From: Sphingomonas bacterium
GTDB taxonomy: Bacteria; Pseudomonadota; Alphaproteobacteria; Sphingomonadales; Sphingomonadaceae
NCBI RefSeq assembly: GCF_028292945.1
Contig: NZ_JAQGLJ010000117.1
Location: 1 to 34,451 of the forward strand
DNA length: 34,451 bases
Direction: 5' to 3'
Shown: positions 1 to 8,470 of the stretch, in pieces
Layout: every line of letters starts with the position of its first letter
Numbering within the stretch: position 1 is the stretch's first letter
Made by a program: the position numbers and the translations under genes
The notes under the pieces: generated by a model
Databases searched by the model: none
Seen by the model: the letters and a program-made list of their open reading frames with translations, nothing else
What the model was told of the DNA's origin: nothing

Positions 1-734
1 CCGTCCACCGTCGCGGTCAGCGGCTTGGTCAATCCACCCATCGTCGCGACCAGCCCGCCGACCGGCGCGGCCAGCTTCAGGTCCACCTCCAGCTTGTCGT
101 CATCGGGCACTGCGTCCAGCTTCAGCCGCAGCCGGTCGCCCCCCGCCACGCCTGCCGCCCGCAACGCCACTGCATCGGCGGTGATCTGCGCGCGGCGGTC
201 CGCGATGTGCGCCGTGCCGTCGATCTGCAGCACATGCTGCTGCCCCGTCACAAGCGGCGCAATCACCAGCCGCGCGATGCGCAGCCGGTCGACGTCGATG
301 TCCAGATCGGGCAGGATCGGCGCGTTGGGGTCGACCGGCACCGGGATGAGCTCGGGCCGCCGCGACAGCGTCACCAGCTCGGTATCGAGGCTGCGCACGT
401 CGATATGATTGCGCGCGAACGCGAACGGCCGCCAGTCGACCGCCATGCGCGGGCTCGTTAGGAACACGCCCTTGGGATCGGACACGCGGACGTCGGACAG
501 CGTCATCTTGCCGTAGAGCGAACCGTCGATCCGCCCCACCTTGATGTTCAGCCCCGTTGCGGTCGAATAGCCGCCCAGCTGATCCGCCACGAAGCGCCGG
601 CCCGGATCGGTATTGATCCCGAACACAACCGCCAGCAGCAACACGACGATGGACGCCAGCGCGATGCCCACCCATTTCAGGATGCTGAGCCACAACGGGC
701 GGCGGCGTTCGACCGCGACAGCGTCGTCGGCCAT
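1..734 (-). CDS. tamB: Translocation/assembly module protein TamB, N-terminal part (runs off window start)
   Basis: Only the first ~244 codons are present; the gene continues beyond base 1. The product starts MADDAVAVERRRPLWL, followed by one membrane anchor at about residues 17-42, then a beta-rich periplasmic region that includes GRIDGSLYGKMTLSDVRVSD. This is the usual TamB N-terminus: an inner-membrane signal anchor followed by AsmA-like repeats. TamB spans the periplasm and works with the outer-membrane protein TamA to insert outer-membrane proteins or move lipids. The ATG overlaps the stop of the upstream tamA gene as TGATG, so the two are probably translationally coupled. The C-terminal DUF490 domain is not visible here, so the call rests on the N-terminus and the tamA neighbour. 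Confidence 0.85.
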   Translation of the reverse strand, partial: MADDAVAVERRRPLWLSILKWVGIALASIVVLLLAVVFGINTDPGRRFVADQLGGYSTATGLNIKVGRIDGSLYGKMTLSDVRVSDPKGVFLTSPRMAVDWRPFAFARNHIDVRSLDTELVTLSRRPELIPVPVDPNAPILPDLDIDVDRLRIARLVIAPLVTGQQHVLQIDGTAHIADRRAQITADAVALRAAGVAGGDRLRLKLDAVPDDDKLEVDLKLAAPVGGLVATMGGLTKPLTATVD

Positions 735-2962
735 CAGAATGCCTGCCCGATGGAGATGTACAGCGCGATCTTGCTATCGCCTGCGCGCGGATTGAGCGGC
801 GTCGCCACGTCGATCCTGAACGGCCCGAAATTGGTATAGAAGCGCCCGCCGATCCCGGCACCGATCTTTAGGTTTGAGACACTTGGCACCATTCCTTCAT
901 AGCTGTTGCCCGCATCGATGAACGGCACGATCCCGAAGTTCCCGAACCGATAGCGCGCCTCGACCGCGAACTCGGTCAGGCTGCGCCCACCCACGGGGCG
1001 CAAATCTGCGAGATCGAACTCGCCCTTTTCGTTAGGTTTCAACGACGAAACGGGCTCGAACGGCCCGAGCCGCTGATAGCCGTAGCCGCGCACCGATCCG
1101 CCGCCGCCGCCGTAATAGCGTCGCGAAGGTGCCAAATCGTCACGCGCGATGCCCAGGATCGACCCGGCACGTGCGCGACCCGCGATCACCAGGCGATCGT
1201 TGATCGGGTAATAGACCGTGCCCTCCGCCAGCAGCCGCGCATAGGGCTTAACCCCGCCCTGCACCGCGGTTTCCGGGCTGGCGTTCAGCTTTAGGCGATA
1301 ACCCTTGGTGGGATTGAGCAGATCGTCGGAGGTATCCCACTGGATCTGACCCGGCAGCGCGGCGATGCCATAGGTCCGCCGCACCCGCTCGTTGCGCGCA
1401 AAGTCGAACACGCTTTCGTTGGTGCCGACCAGCTCCGCACCGTAGAAATAGGTGATCCGCTTCTGCCAGATCGGCGTCGAGTCATAGCTCCACCGCACGC
1501 CCAGCGTGCCGGTGAACGCCTCGAACGCGTCGTAGTTCGACCGATTGGCGGACGCGATCGCGGTGAACGTCCGGTCTCGCCGCCCGGCATTGGACCGACG
1601 GAACGTGCCCGAAAGCCCCTGTTCCTGCGTGCCCGCGACGGCGCTGGCGATCAGCGCGCCCTCTGGCGGGAACAGGTTGCGGTGCGTGAAGCTGCCTTCA
1701 ATCCGGAAGCCCTGCCCGGTCGAATAGCCCGCCGTTCCCGCGAGCGAGCGATCCGGCCCCTTGGTCTGGCGCACCAGCAGGTCGACCGCTTCGGTCCCGT
1801 CCGGGTTGACCCGCCCGGTCCGCACCGGCTCCACCGCCAGCGTCGAGAACAGCCCCGTCGCCACCAGCGCATCGCGCAGGTCGTCGGTCAGCCGGCTGTC
1901 GTACAGGTCGCCGCCGTCGAAGCGCGGGAAGACATTGAGGTGCTTTAGATCGAACACCGGATCGCCCGCGGTGGTCAGCTCACCGAAGCTCGCACGCGGA
2001 CCCGTCGTCACCGGCAGCGTGTAGGCGCCCGTCGGGGTCGCGTCGTCGAGCAGTATGTCTCGCTCGCCGATCTCAACGAACGGATAGCCCCGCTGCGGCA
2101 GCACCAGCTGCAGGTTGGCTTCCGCACCCTGCACGCGCGCCGCCTCGATTGGATCGCCCGCCTTCAAGGCGAAGTTGCTCGTCAGCAGGTCGGACGGTGT
2201 CACCGGGTCGGCCTGCAACGCCACCGACGACAGCGTATACAGCCGCCCCGGCGTCGCCGTGACCCGCGCGAGAAACCGCGTCGGCGTACCCGGCGTATTC
2301 GGCACCGCCTCGATCACCGAAATCGCCGTCGCGTCGTAATAGCCCAGGCTCTTGAGCAGCCGGATCGCGAGCGCCTCGTCCTCCTTGGCCCGCGCCGACA
2401 CCTGCACCGAATTGGCCGCCTTGCCGCCGCCGTCGCGCAGTGCCGACAACGCCTTCCACTGTGCTTCCAGTCCGACGTCTGCGAGCCCCTTGATCTCGGT
2501 CGCGTAGCGCACTTCCGGCGCGTCCGTGTCCTGCAGGTCGACGGCAGTCGCCAGCGGTGTCGTGTCGAAGGTGCCGATCGGCGACAGGGGCGCGGCGAGC
2601 TGCGGGTCTTCCGGTGTGATCGTCGGCAGCGTGTCACCCGTCGCGATCGGCGTGGCGGGTGCCGCGATCGTGGGAGCGGCAGGCGTGATCGGCTCCAGCG
2701 GCGCGTTGATATCGTCGGACAGGGTCGGCACCAGCTGCGGCAGCGCCGCCTCCAGCTCCGCGTCCGAAATGATCGAAGCTTCGCCCTCGACGCTGCCGGG
2801 AGCGGGCGTAGCCGTCGGCTTGGGTTCAGGCGCGCTCGGCCCCTGCGCGGGCGCGGTCCCGGGCTTCGCCAGCTGCGCGAGCGCTGGCCCAAAGACGGGC
2901 GGCGTCAGCAGGAATGCCAACCCGAGCCAGCCACGGCGGCGGGAGAAGCCGTACACGCGCAA
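734..2962 (-). CDS. tamA: TamA, Omp85-family outer-membrane assembly protein
   Basis: 742 residues. A signal peptide (positive start, hydrophobic run LGLAFLL, cleavage near PALAQ at about residue 30) is followed by a Pro/Ala/Thr-rich linker to about 150, POTRA-like domains at roughly 170-400, and a C-terminal beta-barrel that ends IALYISIGQAF with the terminal Phe typical of outer-membrane proteins. The barrel contains YYGGGGGSVRGYGYQRLGP, the (V)RGY/F signature loop of Omp85 proteins. It pairs with tamB, which starts in its stop codon. The start appears to be TTG: an AAGGGG Shine-Dalgarno sequence lies 7 bases before it, and the next candidate (GTG two codons later) is spaced less well. The long low-complexity linker before the POTRA domains is longer than in E. 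coli TamA. Confidence 0.9.
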   Translation of the reverse strand: MRVYGFSRRRGWLGLAFLLTPPVFGPALAQLAKPGTAPAQGPSAPEPKPTATPAPGSVEGEASIISDAELEAALPQLVPTLSDDINAPLEPITPAAPTIAAPATPIATGDTLPTITPEDPQLAAPLSPIGTFDTTPLATAVDLQDTDAPEVRYATEIKGLADVGLEAQWKALSALRDGGGKAANSVQVSARAKEDEALAIRLLKSLGYYDATAISVIEAVPNTPGTPTRFLARVTATPGRLYTLSSVALQADPVTPSDLLTSNFALKAGDPIEAARVQGAEANLQLVLPQRGYPFVEIGERDILLDDATPTGAYTLPVTTGPRASFGELTTAGDPVFDLKHLNVFPRFDGGDLYDSRLTDDLRDALVATGLFSTLAVEPVRTGRVNPDGTEAVDLLVRQTKGPDRSLAGTAGYSTGQGFRIEGSFTHRNLFPPEGALIASAVAGTQEQGLSGTFRRSNAGRRDRTFTAIASANRSNYDAFEAFTGTLGVRWSYDSTPIWQKRITYFYGAELVGTNESVFDFARNERVRRTYGIAALPGQIQWDTSDDLLNPTKGYRLKLNASPETAVQGGVKPYARLLAEGTVYYPINDRLVIAGRARAGSILGIARDDLAPSRRYYGGGGGSVRGYGYQRLGPFEPVSSLKPNEKGEFDLADLRPVGGRSLTEFAVEARYRFGNFGIVPFIDAGNSYEGMVPSVSNLKIGAGIGGRFYTNFGPFRIDVATPLNPRAGDSKIALYISIGQAF

Positions 2963-3020
2963 TCAACAACCCCTTCGTGGAGCCCCGTATACGGCCCGCC
3001 CCGCTTGACGCTACGCCTTT

Positions 3021-4451
3021 TCAGGCACTTGGTTCTCTAACTCCGATCTGTTTTGCGACAGTTTTACGAAGTTTTGCACCATAAGGCGGCTTCAGCCCCG
3101 CGAGCTTCGCCACGTCGATGCGCGACTGCTTGAACACCGCCTTGGCATGGCTGAACGTGCGGAACCCGTCGCGGCCATGATATGCGCCCATCCCCGAGGG
3201 TCCGACGCCGCCGAACGGCAGCTCCTCCATCGAGACGTGGAACACCACGTCGTCCAGCGTCACCCCACCCGAGATCGTCCGGTCCAGCACACGACGCCGC
3301 TCGGCCTTATCCGGCCCGAAATAGTACAGCCCCAGCGGCCTTGGGCCGCGGTTGACCCGGTCGATCGCACCATCGATGCCATCATATTTGACGATCGGCA
3401 GCACCGGACCGAATATCTCCTCCTGCATCAGGATCATGTCGTCGGTCACGTCGCGGACGATATGGAGCGGCATTTTTCGGCTGTTCGAGCCGCCGAAATC
3501 CTCGTTTGCCGGGTTCACCACCTCGACGCTCGCGCCCTTGGCGCGCGCGTCGTCGAGCCAGTCGTGCAGCCGCTGGTGGTGTCGGTCGTTGACCACCGAT
3601 GTATAATCGGGGTTGGCAAGCACGGTCGGGTACATGGCGCTCGCCGAGGCGCGCAAGGCATCGAACACCGCAGCCTCCTGCGCGGCTGGCGTCAAGACGT
3701 AGTCGGGCGCCAGGCAGATTTGGCCGGCGTTGAGCATCTTGCCCATCGCAATCCGCTCGCCGGCCTGCTTGAGGTCCGCCCCCTGGCCAATGATCGCGGG
3801 TGATTTGCCCCCCAATTCGAGCGTCACTGGCGTCAGATTGTCGGCGGCCGCGTGCAGGATGTGGCGGCCGATCCCCGTCGCGCCCGTGAATAGCAAGTGA
3901 TCGAACGGCAGCTCCGCGAACGCCTTGCCCACTTCCGGCCCGCCGCTGACGAAAGCCAATTCCTCGATCGCGAAAAATTCCGGGCTGAGCTCCTCGAACA
4001 GCGCCGCCGTTGCCGGGGTGAACTCGCTGGTCTTGACCATCGCGCGATTACCGGCGGCGAAGATGCCCGCGAGCGGGGCCATCACCAGATTGACCGGAAA
4101 ATTCCACGGCGCGATCACGCCGACCACGCCCTTGGGCTGATATTCGACCCACGCTCTTGCGCCCAGCAGCCCGAGCGGGAACTGCACCGGCCGCTTGTCG
4201 CGCGCCGACCACCGCTCCAGATGTTTGAGCGCATGGTCGATCGGACCGGTCGAGCCGGCGATGTCGGTCAGCATCGACTGGTCGCGACTGCGATGCCCGA
4301 AATCCTCGCTCAGCGCCTCGCAGAAGCGACTCGCCCCCGCGACGATCATCGCCCGCGCCCGCTTCAGCCGGTCGCGCCGGACGGCGAGCGTTACCGGCAG
4401 CTCCGCGGTAAAGGCGGCGCGCTGCGCGGCCAGGGTCGCGATCATGTCCAT
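3021..4451 (-). CDS. Coniferyl-aldehyde-dehydrogenase-like NAD(P)-dependent aldehyde dehydrogenase
   Basis: 476 residues, full length for the CALDH/class-3-like ALDH group. Catalytic elements are visible: APWNFP with Asn117, LELGGKSPAI with Glu212, and NAGQICLAPDYVL with the nucleophile Cys246. The form GQICLAPDY is characteristic of coniferyl aldehyde dehydrogenases (CalB-like) and fatty-aldehyde dehydrogenases rather than betaine or succinate-semialdehyde enzymes. It would oxidise an aldehyde to the acid; the substrate cannot be read from sequence. The C-terminus is basic (KLRKTVAKQIG), with no hydrophobic anchor. The ATG at 4451 has AGGGA 7 bases upstream. It follows the small unknown gene by 10 bases on the same strand and precedes tamA by 58 bases. 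No lignin-degradation genes are nearby, so a general detoxification role is as likely as coniferyl aldehyde turnover. Confidence 0.85.
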   Translation of the reverse strand: MDMIATLAAQRAAFTAELPVTLAVRRDRLKRARAMIVAGASRFCEALSEDFGHRSRDQSMLTDIAGSTGPIDHALKHLERWSARDKRPVQFPLGLLGARAWVEYQPKGVVGVIAPWNFPVNLVMAPLAGIFAAGNRAMVKTSEFTPATAALFEELSPEFFAIEELAFVSGGPEVGKAFAELPFDHLLFTGATGIGRHILHAAADNLTPVTLELGGKSPAIIGQGADLKQAGERIAMGKMLNAGQICLAPDYVLTPAAQEAAVFDALRASASAMYPTVLANPDYTSVVNDRHHQRLHDWLDDARAKGASVEVVNPANEDFGGSNSRKMPLHIVRDVTDDMILMQEEIFGPVLPIVKYDGIDGAIDRVNRGPRPLGLYYFGPDKAERRRVLDRTISGGVTLDDVVFHVSMEELPFGGVGPSGMGAYHGRDGFRTFSHAKAVFKQSRIDVAKLAGLKPPYGAKLRKTVAKQIGVREPSA

Positions 4452-4461
4452 GCTCGTATCC

Positions 4462-4860
4462 CTATCGTGCCGGCTGGCAGCCGATCATCCCTGCCACTGG
4501 CATGACGATCGCGTCCTTGCCGACGCGCTCTACAGTCAGCATCGCCTCGGGTGCCAGGGCGCCGTCGCGCAGGTCGGGCCGCTCGACCGTGCTCAGCTCC
4601 AGTGACGCGGTCACATCGCCCGCTGCGTAGCGCGACACCGCCGCCAGCCCCCGCCCCGCCGCACCTTCCGCCATCGTGCGCGCCAGGTCGAGCATCTTGC
4701 CGTCGAGCGCGACGCGCAGCAGGCCGGGCTCAGCCGTCGCCATCGCCACCAGCTGGCGCGGCTCGCCGGTATTCCACAGATACGCGGCGCACCCAGCCGA
4801 GGGCAGCGCCTGCTTGCCGATCGCGCCCAAGGCGGCCTGGAGGAGAAGTGCGGTTATCAT
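4462..4860 (-). CDS. Small protein of unknown function overlapping the prepilin peptidase gene
   Basis: 132 residues starting MITALLLQAALGAIG and ending GMIGCQPAR. The first ~15 residues are hydrophobic and could be a signal peptide or short anchor. There are two cysteines, near residue 24 and near the C-terminus, which might pair if the protein is exported. I recognise no domain. The ATG overlaps the TGA of the upstream prepilin peptidase gene as ATGA, so translation is probably coupled. A longer reading of the same frame up to 5040 exists but lies wholly inside the peptidase gene and is rejected. The aldehyde dehydrogenase gene starts 10 bases downstream. The overlap supports a real gene; the function is unknown. 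Confidence 0.7.
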   Translation of the reverse strand: MITALLLQAALGAIGKQALPSAGCAAYLWNTGEPRQLVAMATAEPGLLRVALDGKMLDLARTMAEGAAGRGLAAVSRYAAGDVTASLELSTVERPDLRDGALAPEAMLTVERVGKDAIVMPVAGMIGCQPAR

Positions 4861-5603
4861 GGTACCGACGCTACCATGATCAGCCACGCCGGGTAAGCTG
4901 CCGCCGCCAGCAGGGCGCCGAGCGGCAGCGCGTCGGCCCCCGTCACCGCTCGGCCACCGACGCGCATCAACAATACCACGCCCAGCCCGATCAGGCTCGC
5001 GACCAGCAGCACAGCGGGCAACAGCTGCCAGCCGAGCCACAGCCCGATGCCGGCGAACAGCTTGGGATCACCGCCCCCCATCCCCTCGCGCCTGCGCAGT
5101 CGCTTGTACGCACAGGCGATCCCCCACAACAGCGCGAACCCCGCCACGCCACCGATCGCCCGATCAACCAGCGCCGGACCATATCCCAACAGTCCCGACG
5201 CGATCCCGCCGGCCGCCAACAAGGCGGTAAGTTGATCGGGCAGCCACCAGTGCCGCACATCGAGCGCCGCCAAGGTCAGCAACAGCCACCCGAACACTGC
5301 GCCCGCCAGCGCCTCCGGCCACGGGGCGACCGCCCCCGCCGCTGCGCCGATCGCAAGGGCGGCAAGTTCGACCTGCCAATGCAGCGGCGCGATCCGACCC
5401 CGACATGCCCGGCACCGCCCCCGCTGAACGGCGGCACTGACCAGCGGCACCAGCTCCCACGCACTCAGCACACGCGCGCATCCGTCGCACGCCGACCGCC
5501 CTCGCATCACCGATCGCCCCTCGGGCCATCGCAGCACCAGCGTCGCGATGAAGCTGCCGAGGATGAGCCCTAGGATCCCGAGGTAGAGGGGAAGCAGCAA
5601 CAT
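4857..5603 (-). CDS. Prepilin peptidase / N-methyltransferase (A24 family)
   Basis: 248 residues, a polytopic membrane protein. The N-terminal part has LGLILGSFIATLVLRWPEG, close to the family's GSFLNVVIYRLP segment. Two CxxC pairs (Cys39/Cys42 and Cys64/Cys67) form the zinc-type tetracysteine site found in bifunctional enzymes. The catalytic aspartates are Asp115 (ALDVRHWWLPD) and Asp179 (GMGGGDPKL), 64 residues apart as in characterised members such as TcpJ. The enzyme would cleave type IV prepilin or type II secretion pseudopilin leaders and methylate the new N-terminus. No pilin or secretion genes lie in the window, so its substrates (pilD- or gspO-type) are undecided. The stop overlaps the start of the next gene as ATGA. 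Confidence 0.9.
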   Translation of the reverse strand: MLLLPLYLGILGLILGSFIATLVLRWPEGRSVMRGRSACDGCARVLSAWELVPLVSAAVQRGRCRACRGRIAPLHWQVELAALAIGAAAGAVAPWPEALAGAVFGWLLLTLAALDVRHWWLPDQLTALLAAGGIASGLLGYGPALVDRAIGGVAGFALLWGIACAYKRLRRREGMGGGDPKLFAGIGLWLGWQLLPAVLLVASLIGLGVVLLMRVGGRAVTGADALPLGALLAAAAYPAWLIMVASVP

Positions 5604-5646
5604 CCCACAGCCTTACCGACCAGGCAACCTCCGCTCCATCCACTTC

Positions 5647-5752
5647 GTCACCCCGGCCTTGAGCCGGGGTCCAGTTATCGACGGGAACGGCGGCTCAACC
5701 ATGGAGCTGGCACTCGGCACCTCGCTGGATGCCGGCTTGAGGCCGGCATGAC
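5647..5752. repeat. Inverted pair of palindromic intergenic repeats
   Basis: The 220-base gap 5604-5823 has no convincing gene. It holds two 27-base copies in opposite orientation: 5647-5673 (GTCACCCCGGCCTTGAGCCG...) and 5726-5752 (TGGATGCCGGCTTGAGGCCG...). When one copy is reverse-complemented, 21 of 27 bases match. Each copy is itself a hairpin around a CTTGA/TTGAG core. The base changes between copies fall in pairs that keep the stem (ACCCCGGC/GCCGGGGT against ATGCCGGC/GCCGGCAT). Repeats of this GGCTTGAGCC form are scattered between genes in sphingomonads and related alphaproteobacteria. They may act as terminators, mRNA-stabilising elements or non-autonomous mobile repeats. Confidence 0.8.
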
Positions 5753-5823
5753 AGAGCGCCGATTGCCCCCCGCCCCGCGCGCGCTTACATCGCACTGCAA
5801 CATAGGTTTCCCGGAGCACCGCC

Positions 5824-7020
5824 ATGACCACCGATCCTGTCGTCATCCTTTCCTACGCCCGCACGCCGATGGGCGCGTTCCAAGGCGCGCTCTCGGGTGC
5901 GACCGCGACCGAACTCGGCGCCACCGCTGTCCGCGCCGCGGTCGAGCGCGCCGGTGTCGCGCCCGATCAGGTCGACAAGATCTTCATGGGCTGCGTCCTC
6001 CCCGCCGGTCTCGGCCAGGCGCCGGCAAGGCAGGCCGCGATCGGCGCGGGGCTGCCGACCTCGGTCGAGGCGACCACCGTCAACAAGGTCTGCGGCTCCG
6101 GCATGCAGGCCGCCATCTTCGCCACCGACATGATCGCCGCCGGCTCCGCCGACGTGGTCGTCGCGGGCGGAATGGAGTCGATGTCCAACGCGCCCTATCT
6201 GCTCAAGAAGCTTCGCGCCGGCGCGCGCATTGGCCACGACACCGCCTACGACCACATGATGCTCGACGGGCTGGAAGACGCGTATGACGCCGGCCGCGCG
6301 ATGGGGACCTTCGCCGAGGACACGTCGCGCGAATACCAGTTCACCCGCGACGCACAGGATGACTACGCGATCGAATCGCTCTCGCGCGCACTCGCCGCGC
6401 AAAAAGGCGGCGCGTTCGACAAGGAGATCGTCGGCGTCATCGTGAAGGGTCGCAAGGGCGACACGCTGGTCGAACTCGACGAGGCGCCCGGTCGCGGCGA
6501 CCCGGCCAAGCTCCGCACGCTGAAGGCCGCGTTCGCCAAGGACGGCACGATCACCGCCGCGTCGTCGTCATCCATCTCGGATGGTGCGGCTGCACTGGTG
6601 CTCGCGCGCGAGTCGGTGGCGACCGCCAAGGGACTGACGCCGATCGCCCGCATCGTCGCCCACGCGGCCCATGCGCAGGAGCCGTCGAAGTTCACCACCG
6701 CCCCCGTCGGAGCGGTCAAGAAGCTGCTCGCGAAGACCGGGTGGAGCGCGAATGAGGTCGACCTGTATGAGATCAACGAGGCGTTCGCCTGCGTGCCGAT
6801 GGCGTGGATGAAGGACCTCGGCGTCGCGCATGACAAGGTCAACGTCCATGGCGGCGCCACCGCGCTCGGCCACCCCATCGGCGCGTCGGGCGCGCGCATC
6901 CTCACCACGCTGATCGCCGCGCTGCAGCGCACCGGTGGCAAGCGCGGCATCGCCTCGCTCTGCATCGGCGGCGGCGAGGCGACCGCGATGGCGGTGGAAC
7001 TGATGGCCGCACGCGAGTAG
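5824..7020 (+). CDS. Acetyl-CoA C-acetyltransferase (thiolase II)
   Basis: 398 residues, full length for biosynthetic or degradative acetoacetyl-CoA thiolase. Catalytic residues are Cys90 in NKVCGSGM, His350 in HGGATALGHPIGASGAR, and Cys380 in LCIGGGEA. It condenses two acetyl-CoA to acetoacetyl-CoA or runs in reverse, feeding polyhydroxybutyrate synthesis or acetoacetate and branched-chain degradation. The start ATG at 5824 has GGAG 7 bases upstream (CCCGGAGCACCGCC). No phaB, phaC or acyl-CoA dehydrogenase sits beside it, so I do not choose between phaA and atoB. It is monocistronic in this window, flanked by the palindromic repeats upstream and a strong hairpin downstream. Confidence 0.93.
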   Translation: MTTDPVVILSYARTPMGAFQGALSGATATELGATAVRAAVERAGVAPDQVDKIFMGCVLPAGLGQAPARQAAIGAGLPTSVEATTVNKVCGSGMQAAIFATDMIAAGSADVVVAGGMESMSNAPYLLKKLRAGARIGHDTAYDHMMLDGLEDAYDAGRAMGTFAEDTSREYQFTRDAQDDYAIESLSRALAAQKGGAFDKEIVGVIVKGRKGDTLVELDEAPGRGDPAKLRTLKAAFAKDGTITAASSSSISDGAAALVLARESVATAKGLTPIARIVAHAAHAQEPSKFTTAPVGAVKKLLAKTGWSANEVDLYEINEAFACVPMAWMKDLGVAHDKVNVHGGATALGHPIGASGARILTTLIAALQRTGGKRGIASLCIGGGEATAMAVELMAARE

Positions 7021-7084
7021 CGCAGCTAATCGCGAGACGGACGAGGCCGGCCGGCTGGCGGGTCGCGTCAGCGAACCCGTCCGA

Positions 7085-7109
7085 CGTCACGGGATTTACT
7101 CCCGTGACG
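7085..7109. terminator. Perfect 10-bp hairpin between thiolase and mipA-like gene
   Basis: CGTCACGGGA and TCCCGTGACG pair perfectly around the 5-base loop TTTAC. It lies 65 bases after the thiolase stop and 29 bases before the next start. There is no following T-run, so it is either a U-poor terminator for the thiolase mRNA, a leader element of the next gene, or an operator-like dyad. I favour a terminator with low certainty. Confidence 0.45.
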
Positions 7110-7138
7110 GCCCTCGCGGCCGAGTCTACTGCTTTGTC

Positions 7139-7912
7139 ATGCTCCGCACCGCCGCCCTCCTCGCCCTCCTCCTCGCCGCCCCCGCCGTGGCCAAGGACAC
7201 AAAGCCCCGGCTGCGCACCCGGGTGGCGCTCGGACCACAGATCGTCCCCAGTTATCCCGGCGCGGACAGCTACAGCGTTCGTCCCTTCTTGGAGTTCTCC
7301 CGCGCACGCGGCGACGACGTGTTCGCGTTCGAGGCACCCGATGAGAGCTTCGGCTTTCCGATCCTGCGCGACAGCCGCTTTCAGTTCGGGCCGTCGCTCG
7401 GCTTTGAGGGCGAACGCACCGCGCGCGATGTCGGGGTGGCGGTGCCCAAGGTCGGTTTTACCGTCGAGGCAGGCGGGTTCGCACAATATCACCTCGCCCC
7501 CGCCATCCGCCTGCGAGGCGAGCTGCGAAAGGGCATCGGCGGGCACAAGGGCCTGATCGGCTCGATCAGTGCCGATTTCGTCGCGCGCGACCGCGACAGG
7601 TGGCTGTTCTCGCTCGGCCCGCGCCTGACCTTGGCCGACACCCGCTATCAGCGCGCCTATTTCGGCATCTCGCCCGCAACCGCCGCCGCCACCGGCCTCC
7701 CCGCCTTTCGCACAGACGGCGGTGTGCAGGCGGTCGGCATCACCGCCGGTGCGCTGCGTCAGCTCAACCGTCGCTGGGGCGTCACCGGCTACGCCCGGTA
7801 CGACCGCCTCGTCGCTGATGCCGCCCGTTCGCCGCTGGTGCGCGGCTTTGGCTCCCGCGGTCAGCTGTCCGGCGGAGTGGCGCTCAGCTACACCTTGGGC
7901 GCGCCGAATTAG
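7139..7912 (+). CDS. MipA/OmpV family outer-membrane protein
   Basis: 257 residues. A clear signal peptide (MLRTAALLALLLAAPAVA, cleavage before KDT) is followed by alternating beta-strand sequence with the family's early GPQIVPSYPGADSYSVRPF segment. MipA/OmpV proteins typically have a similar YxGSxxYxxxPxP element. The end (GGVALSYTLGAPN) looks like a last strand, with two or three residues beyond the usual aromatic end. Family members are small outer-membrane barrels; MipA of E. coli scaffolds murein enzymes and OmpV is a porin-like protein. The specific role here is unknown. The upstream ribosome-binding site is weak. Its stop codon overlaps the stop of the convergent SH3-domain gene (TTAG at 7909-7912). 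Confidence 0.8.
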   Translation: MLRTAALLALLLAAPAVAKDTKPRLRTRVALGPQIVPSYPGADSYSVRPFLEFSRARGDDVFAFEAPDESFGFPILRDSRFQFGPSLGFEGERTARDVGVAVPKVGFTVEAGGFAQYHLAPAIRLRGELRKGIGGHKGLIGSISADFVARDRDRWLFSLGPRLTLADTRYQRAYFGISPATAAATGLPAFRTDGGVQAVGITAGALRQLNRRWGVTGYARYDRLVADAARSPLVRGFGSRGQLSGGVALSYTLGAPN

Positions 7913-8382
7913 GGCAGGCTCTCCCCCGCTTCTACACCCCACAGCCCCGCCTGTTCCACGAACCCCGCCCGCCCCTTCACGTCCAGCCGACACCATCCGT
8001 TGCCGCACGCGCTCAGCCGACCCACCACGCCCGGCGCGACCCGCCACAGCACCCGCCCGCCCGCGGTTGGCCGGTCCTGCATCGAGGCCGGCGCGCTGCC
8101 ACGCACCATGCCCGTGCGCGTGGCGCTGAGCAGATTGGCCTGCATCCAGCCTTGCGTTCCGTCCGGGTCCTCGACCTTGCGCCACTCCTTGAAGTGCTGG
8201 ACGACGCGCACCGGCAGGTCGGCACGACGGTACAGCCAGCTTGCCGGATAGGTACGCGCCGGCCCCGTCCGCATCCGCGCCTGCCCCGCCCGGATCGATG
8301 CCCAGTATGGCGGCTTCTGCGCCTCCTGCGCGATTGTCGCGGCGGGGATCAGCAGTGCCAGCGTGGCGATCATGACGCGCAT
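7909..8382 (-). CDS. Secreted protein with bacterial SH3-like domains
   Basis: 157 residues. A signal peptide (MRVMIATLALLIPAATIAQ) is followed by ARMRTGPARTYPASWLYRRADLPVRV, a typical SH3_4/SH3b start (the RxGPxxxYpvxw pattern), and WRKVEDPDGTQGWMQANLLS. A second, poorer repeat follows, containing CGNGWCRLDVKGRAGFVEQAGLWGV. Such proteins are periplasmic and may bind peptidoglycan or act as adaptors. I chose the ATG at 8382 because GAGGAG lies 6 bases upstream. A much longer same-frame reading up to 8976 runs antisense through the dehydrogenase gene and is rejected. The gene is convergent with the mipA-like gene with a 4-base overlap of stop codons, and divergent from the dehydrogenase across 88 bases. 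Confidence 0.82.
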   Translation of the reverse strand: MRVMIATLALLIPAATIAQEAQKPPYWASIRAGQARMRTGPARTYPASWLYRRADLPVRVVQHFKEWRKVEDPDGTQGWMQANLLSATRTGMVRGSAPASMQDRPTAGGRVLWRVAPGVVGRLSACGNGWCRLDVKGRAGFVEQAGLWGVEAGESLP

Positions 8383-8470
8383 CGGCATCTCCTCGCGCCC
8401 GCCTTGCCCCGGCATCGGCCACGCTTCAAGCGCCGTTGACGCCCCTGCGCCGGTTCGCCAAGCCATTGCC

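Noticed and set aside
100-861. 253-codon minus-strand frame at the window start
   Set aside because: It is a wrong frame over tamB and the end of tamA; the true tamB frame has an anchor helix and TamB-like sequence.
6902-8422. 506-codon minus-strand frame across the thiolase end and mipA-like gene
   Set aside because: It is antisense to two genes with clear motifs, has Arg/Ala/Gly-biased composition without any domain, and arises from the lack of stop codons in high-GC third positions.
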